NCBI RefSeq assembly: GCF_008369325.1
Contig: NZ_VOBI01000003.1
Span: 248,001-312,000 of the forward strand
Length of the DNA stretch: 64,000 nucleotides
Direction: 5' to 3'
Origin: Pseudomonas sp. ANT_H12B
GTDB lineage: Bacteria; Pseudomonadota; Gammaproteobacteria; Pseudomonadales; Pseudomonadaceae
Every line of letters starts with the position of its first letter. The stretch's first letter is position 1. The position numbers were made by a program, and so were the translations under genes. Below, piece by piece: positions 63,507 to 64,000 of this stretch. The notes beneath the pieces are model-generated. The model was not told where the DNA came from, searched no databases, and saw nothing but the letters and a program-made list of their open reading frames with translations.

Positions 63507-63950
63507 ATGTTCAAGCAGATAACCTTCACCGCTTTGCTGGCCTTGATCGCACTGACCGGTGGTTGTGCTTCGGTAAAAATGGCTGATGAAACCCAGGACG
63601 CACAGGCCAAGTCGTTCCAAGTCGCTCCCGACAAAGCCAATATCTACGTTTATCGCAACGAGAGCATGGGGGCCGGGGTGAAAATGCCGGTGACGCTCAA
63701 TGGCAAGCCTGTCGGGCAGACTGTCGCCAAGTCCTATCTGATGTTGGCCGTCCCGGCGGGTCAGCAGACCCTGGTGTCTTCGGCGGAAAACGATTCTGAA
63801 CTGAAACTCACCGCAGAAGCCGGCCAAAACTACTTTGTCTGGCAGGAAGTGAAAGTGGGCTTCATCAAGGCGCGTAACAACCTGCAAGTCGTCGACGACA
63901 AGACAGGTCGCGCGGGCGTCACTGAAAGCAAGTTGATTCAGGCTCAGTAA
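63507..63950 (+). CDS. DUF2846-family lipoprotein
   Basis: 147 residues. Signal peptide with lipobox LTGGC (Cys near residue 20) and a single beta-rich domain (KANIYVYRNESMGAGVKMPV). Outer-membrane or inner-membrane anchoring not decided: the residue after Cys is Ala, so no Asp retention signal. Function of the family is unknown to me. ATG at 63507 follows TACAGG; the in-frame run back to 63450 is not signal-like. Confidence 0.85.
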   Translation: MFKQITFTALLALIALTGGCASVKMADETQDAQAKSFQVAPDKANIYVYRNESMGAGVKMPVTLNGKPVGQTVAKSYLMLAVPAGQQTLVSSAENDSELKLTAEAGQNYFVWQEVKVGFIKARNNLQVVDDKTGRAGVTESKLIQAQ

Positions 63951-63966
63951 GCGTCAGAACACAGCG

Positions 63967-63997
63967 GATCGTTCCCACGCGGAGCGTGGGAACGATC
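63967..63997. repeat. GATCGTTCCCACGC palindrome
   Basis: GATCGTTCCCACGC-GGA-GCGTGGGAACGATC, same family as 34628-34659 with a different 3-base loop. Follows the lipoprotein gene and could also act as its transcript end. Confidence 0.85.
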
Positions 63998-64000
63998 ATC

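Overview
The window is chromosomal DNA of a Pseudomonas of the fluorescens type. Evidence: a class II medium-chain-length PHA locus (phaC1-Z-C2-D facing phaI-F), a hut cluster with its own permease, a pilMNOPQ operon beside the PBP1a gene, opgGH, and many intergenic REP/REPIN repeats with a GTGGGAGCGAGC-type head. From memory the gene order is largely collinear with the equivalent region of P. aeruginosa. I recognise a family or role for 54 protein genes. I see no tRNA, rRNA, CRISPR, insertion sequence, integrase or prophage gene.

Layout. 1-5087: histidine utilisation (hutH cut by the window edge, hutT, hutI, hutG). 5268-8798: an orphan choline/betaine-type binding protein, an HSL-family esterase, pip and dtd. 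9118-13492: opgG-opgH for periplasmic glucans. 13739-16370: a polar amino acid ABC importer. 16529-18445 (-): a chemoreceptor. 18518-24589 (-): an operon-like run ubiE-ubiJ-ubiB-hisI-hisE-tatA-tatB-tatC-rsmE. 24744-31837: the PHA granule and synthesis locus. 32097-39584 (-): a DUF971 gene, hslU, hslV, an FtsN-like SPOR gene, argS and priA. 39887-42388 (+): rpmE, a secreted SNase-like nuclease and a malic enzyme. 42460-44910 (-): mrcA, divergent from pilMNOPQ (45130-50005), then aroK, aroB and a DamX-like SPOR/AAA protein. 53723-60928: gltB, gltD, hemE. 61079-63950: an MFS exporter divergent from a LysR regulator, and a small lipoprotein.

The genes are mostly core metabolism and envelope biology. 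hutHIG turns histidine into glutamate and formate. gltBD and maeB supply glutamate and NADPH. The pha locus stores carbon. pilMNOPQ, mrcA and the two SPOR proteins act at the cell wall and in pilus assembly.

I found no credible new biological system. The signals worth a second look are regulatory or architectural: a near-consensus sigma-32 promoter at hslVU, a sigma-54-like site at phaC1, a terminator hairpin coded inside the signal peptide of the nuclease gene after rpmE, a family of about 88-90 bp REPINs whose hairpins covary and which create false N-terminal protein extensions, and a Lys/Ala-rich insertion in OpgG.
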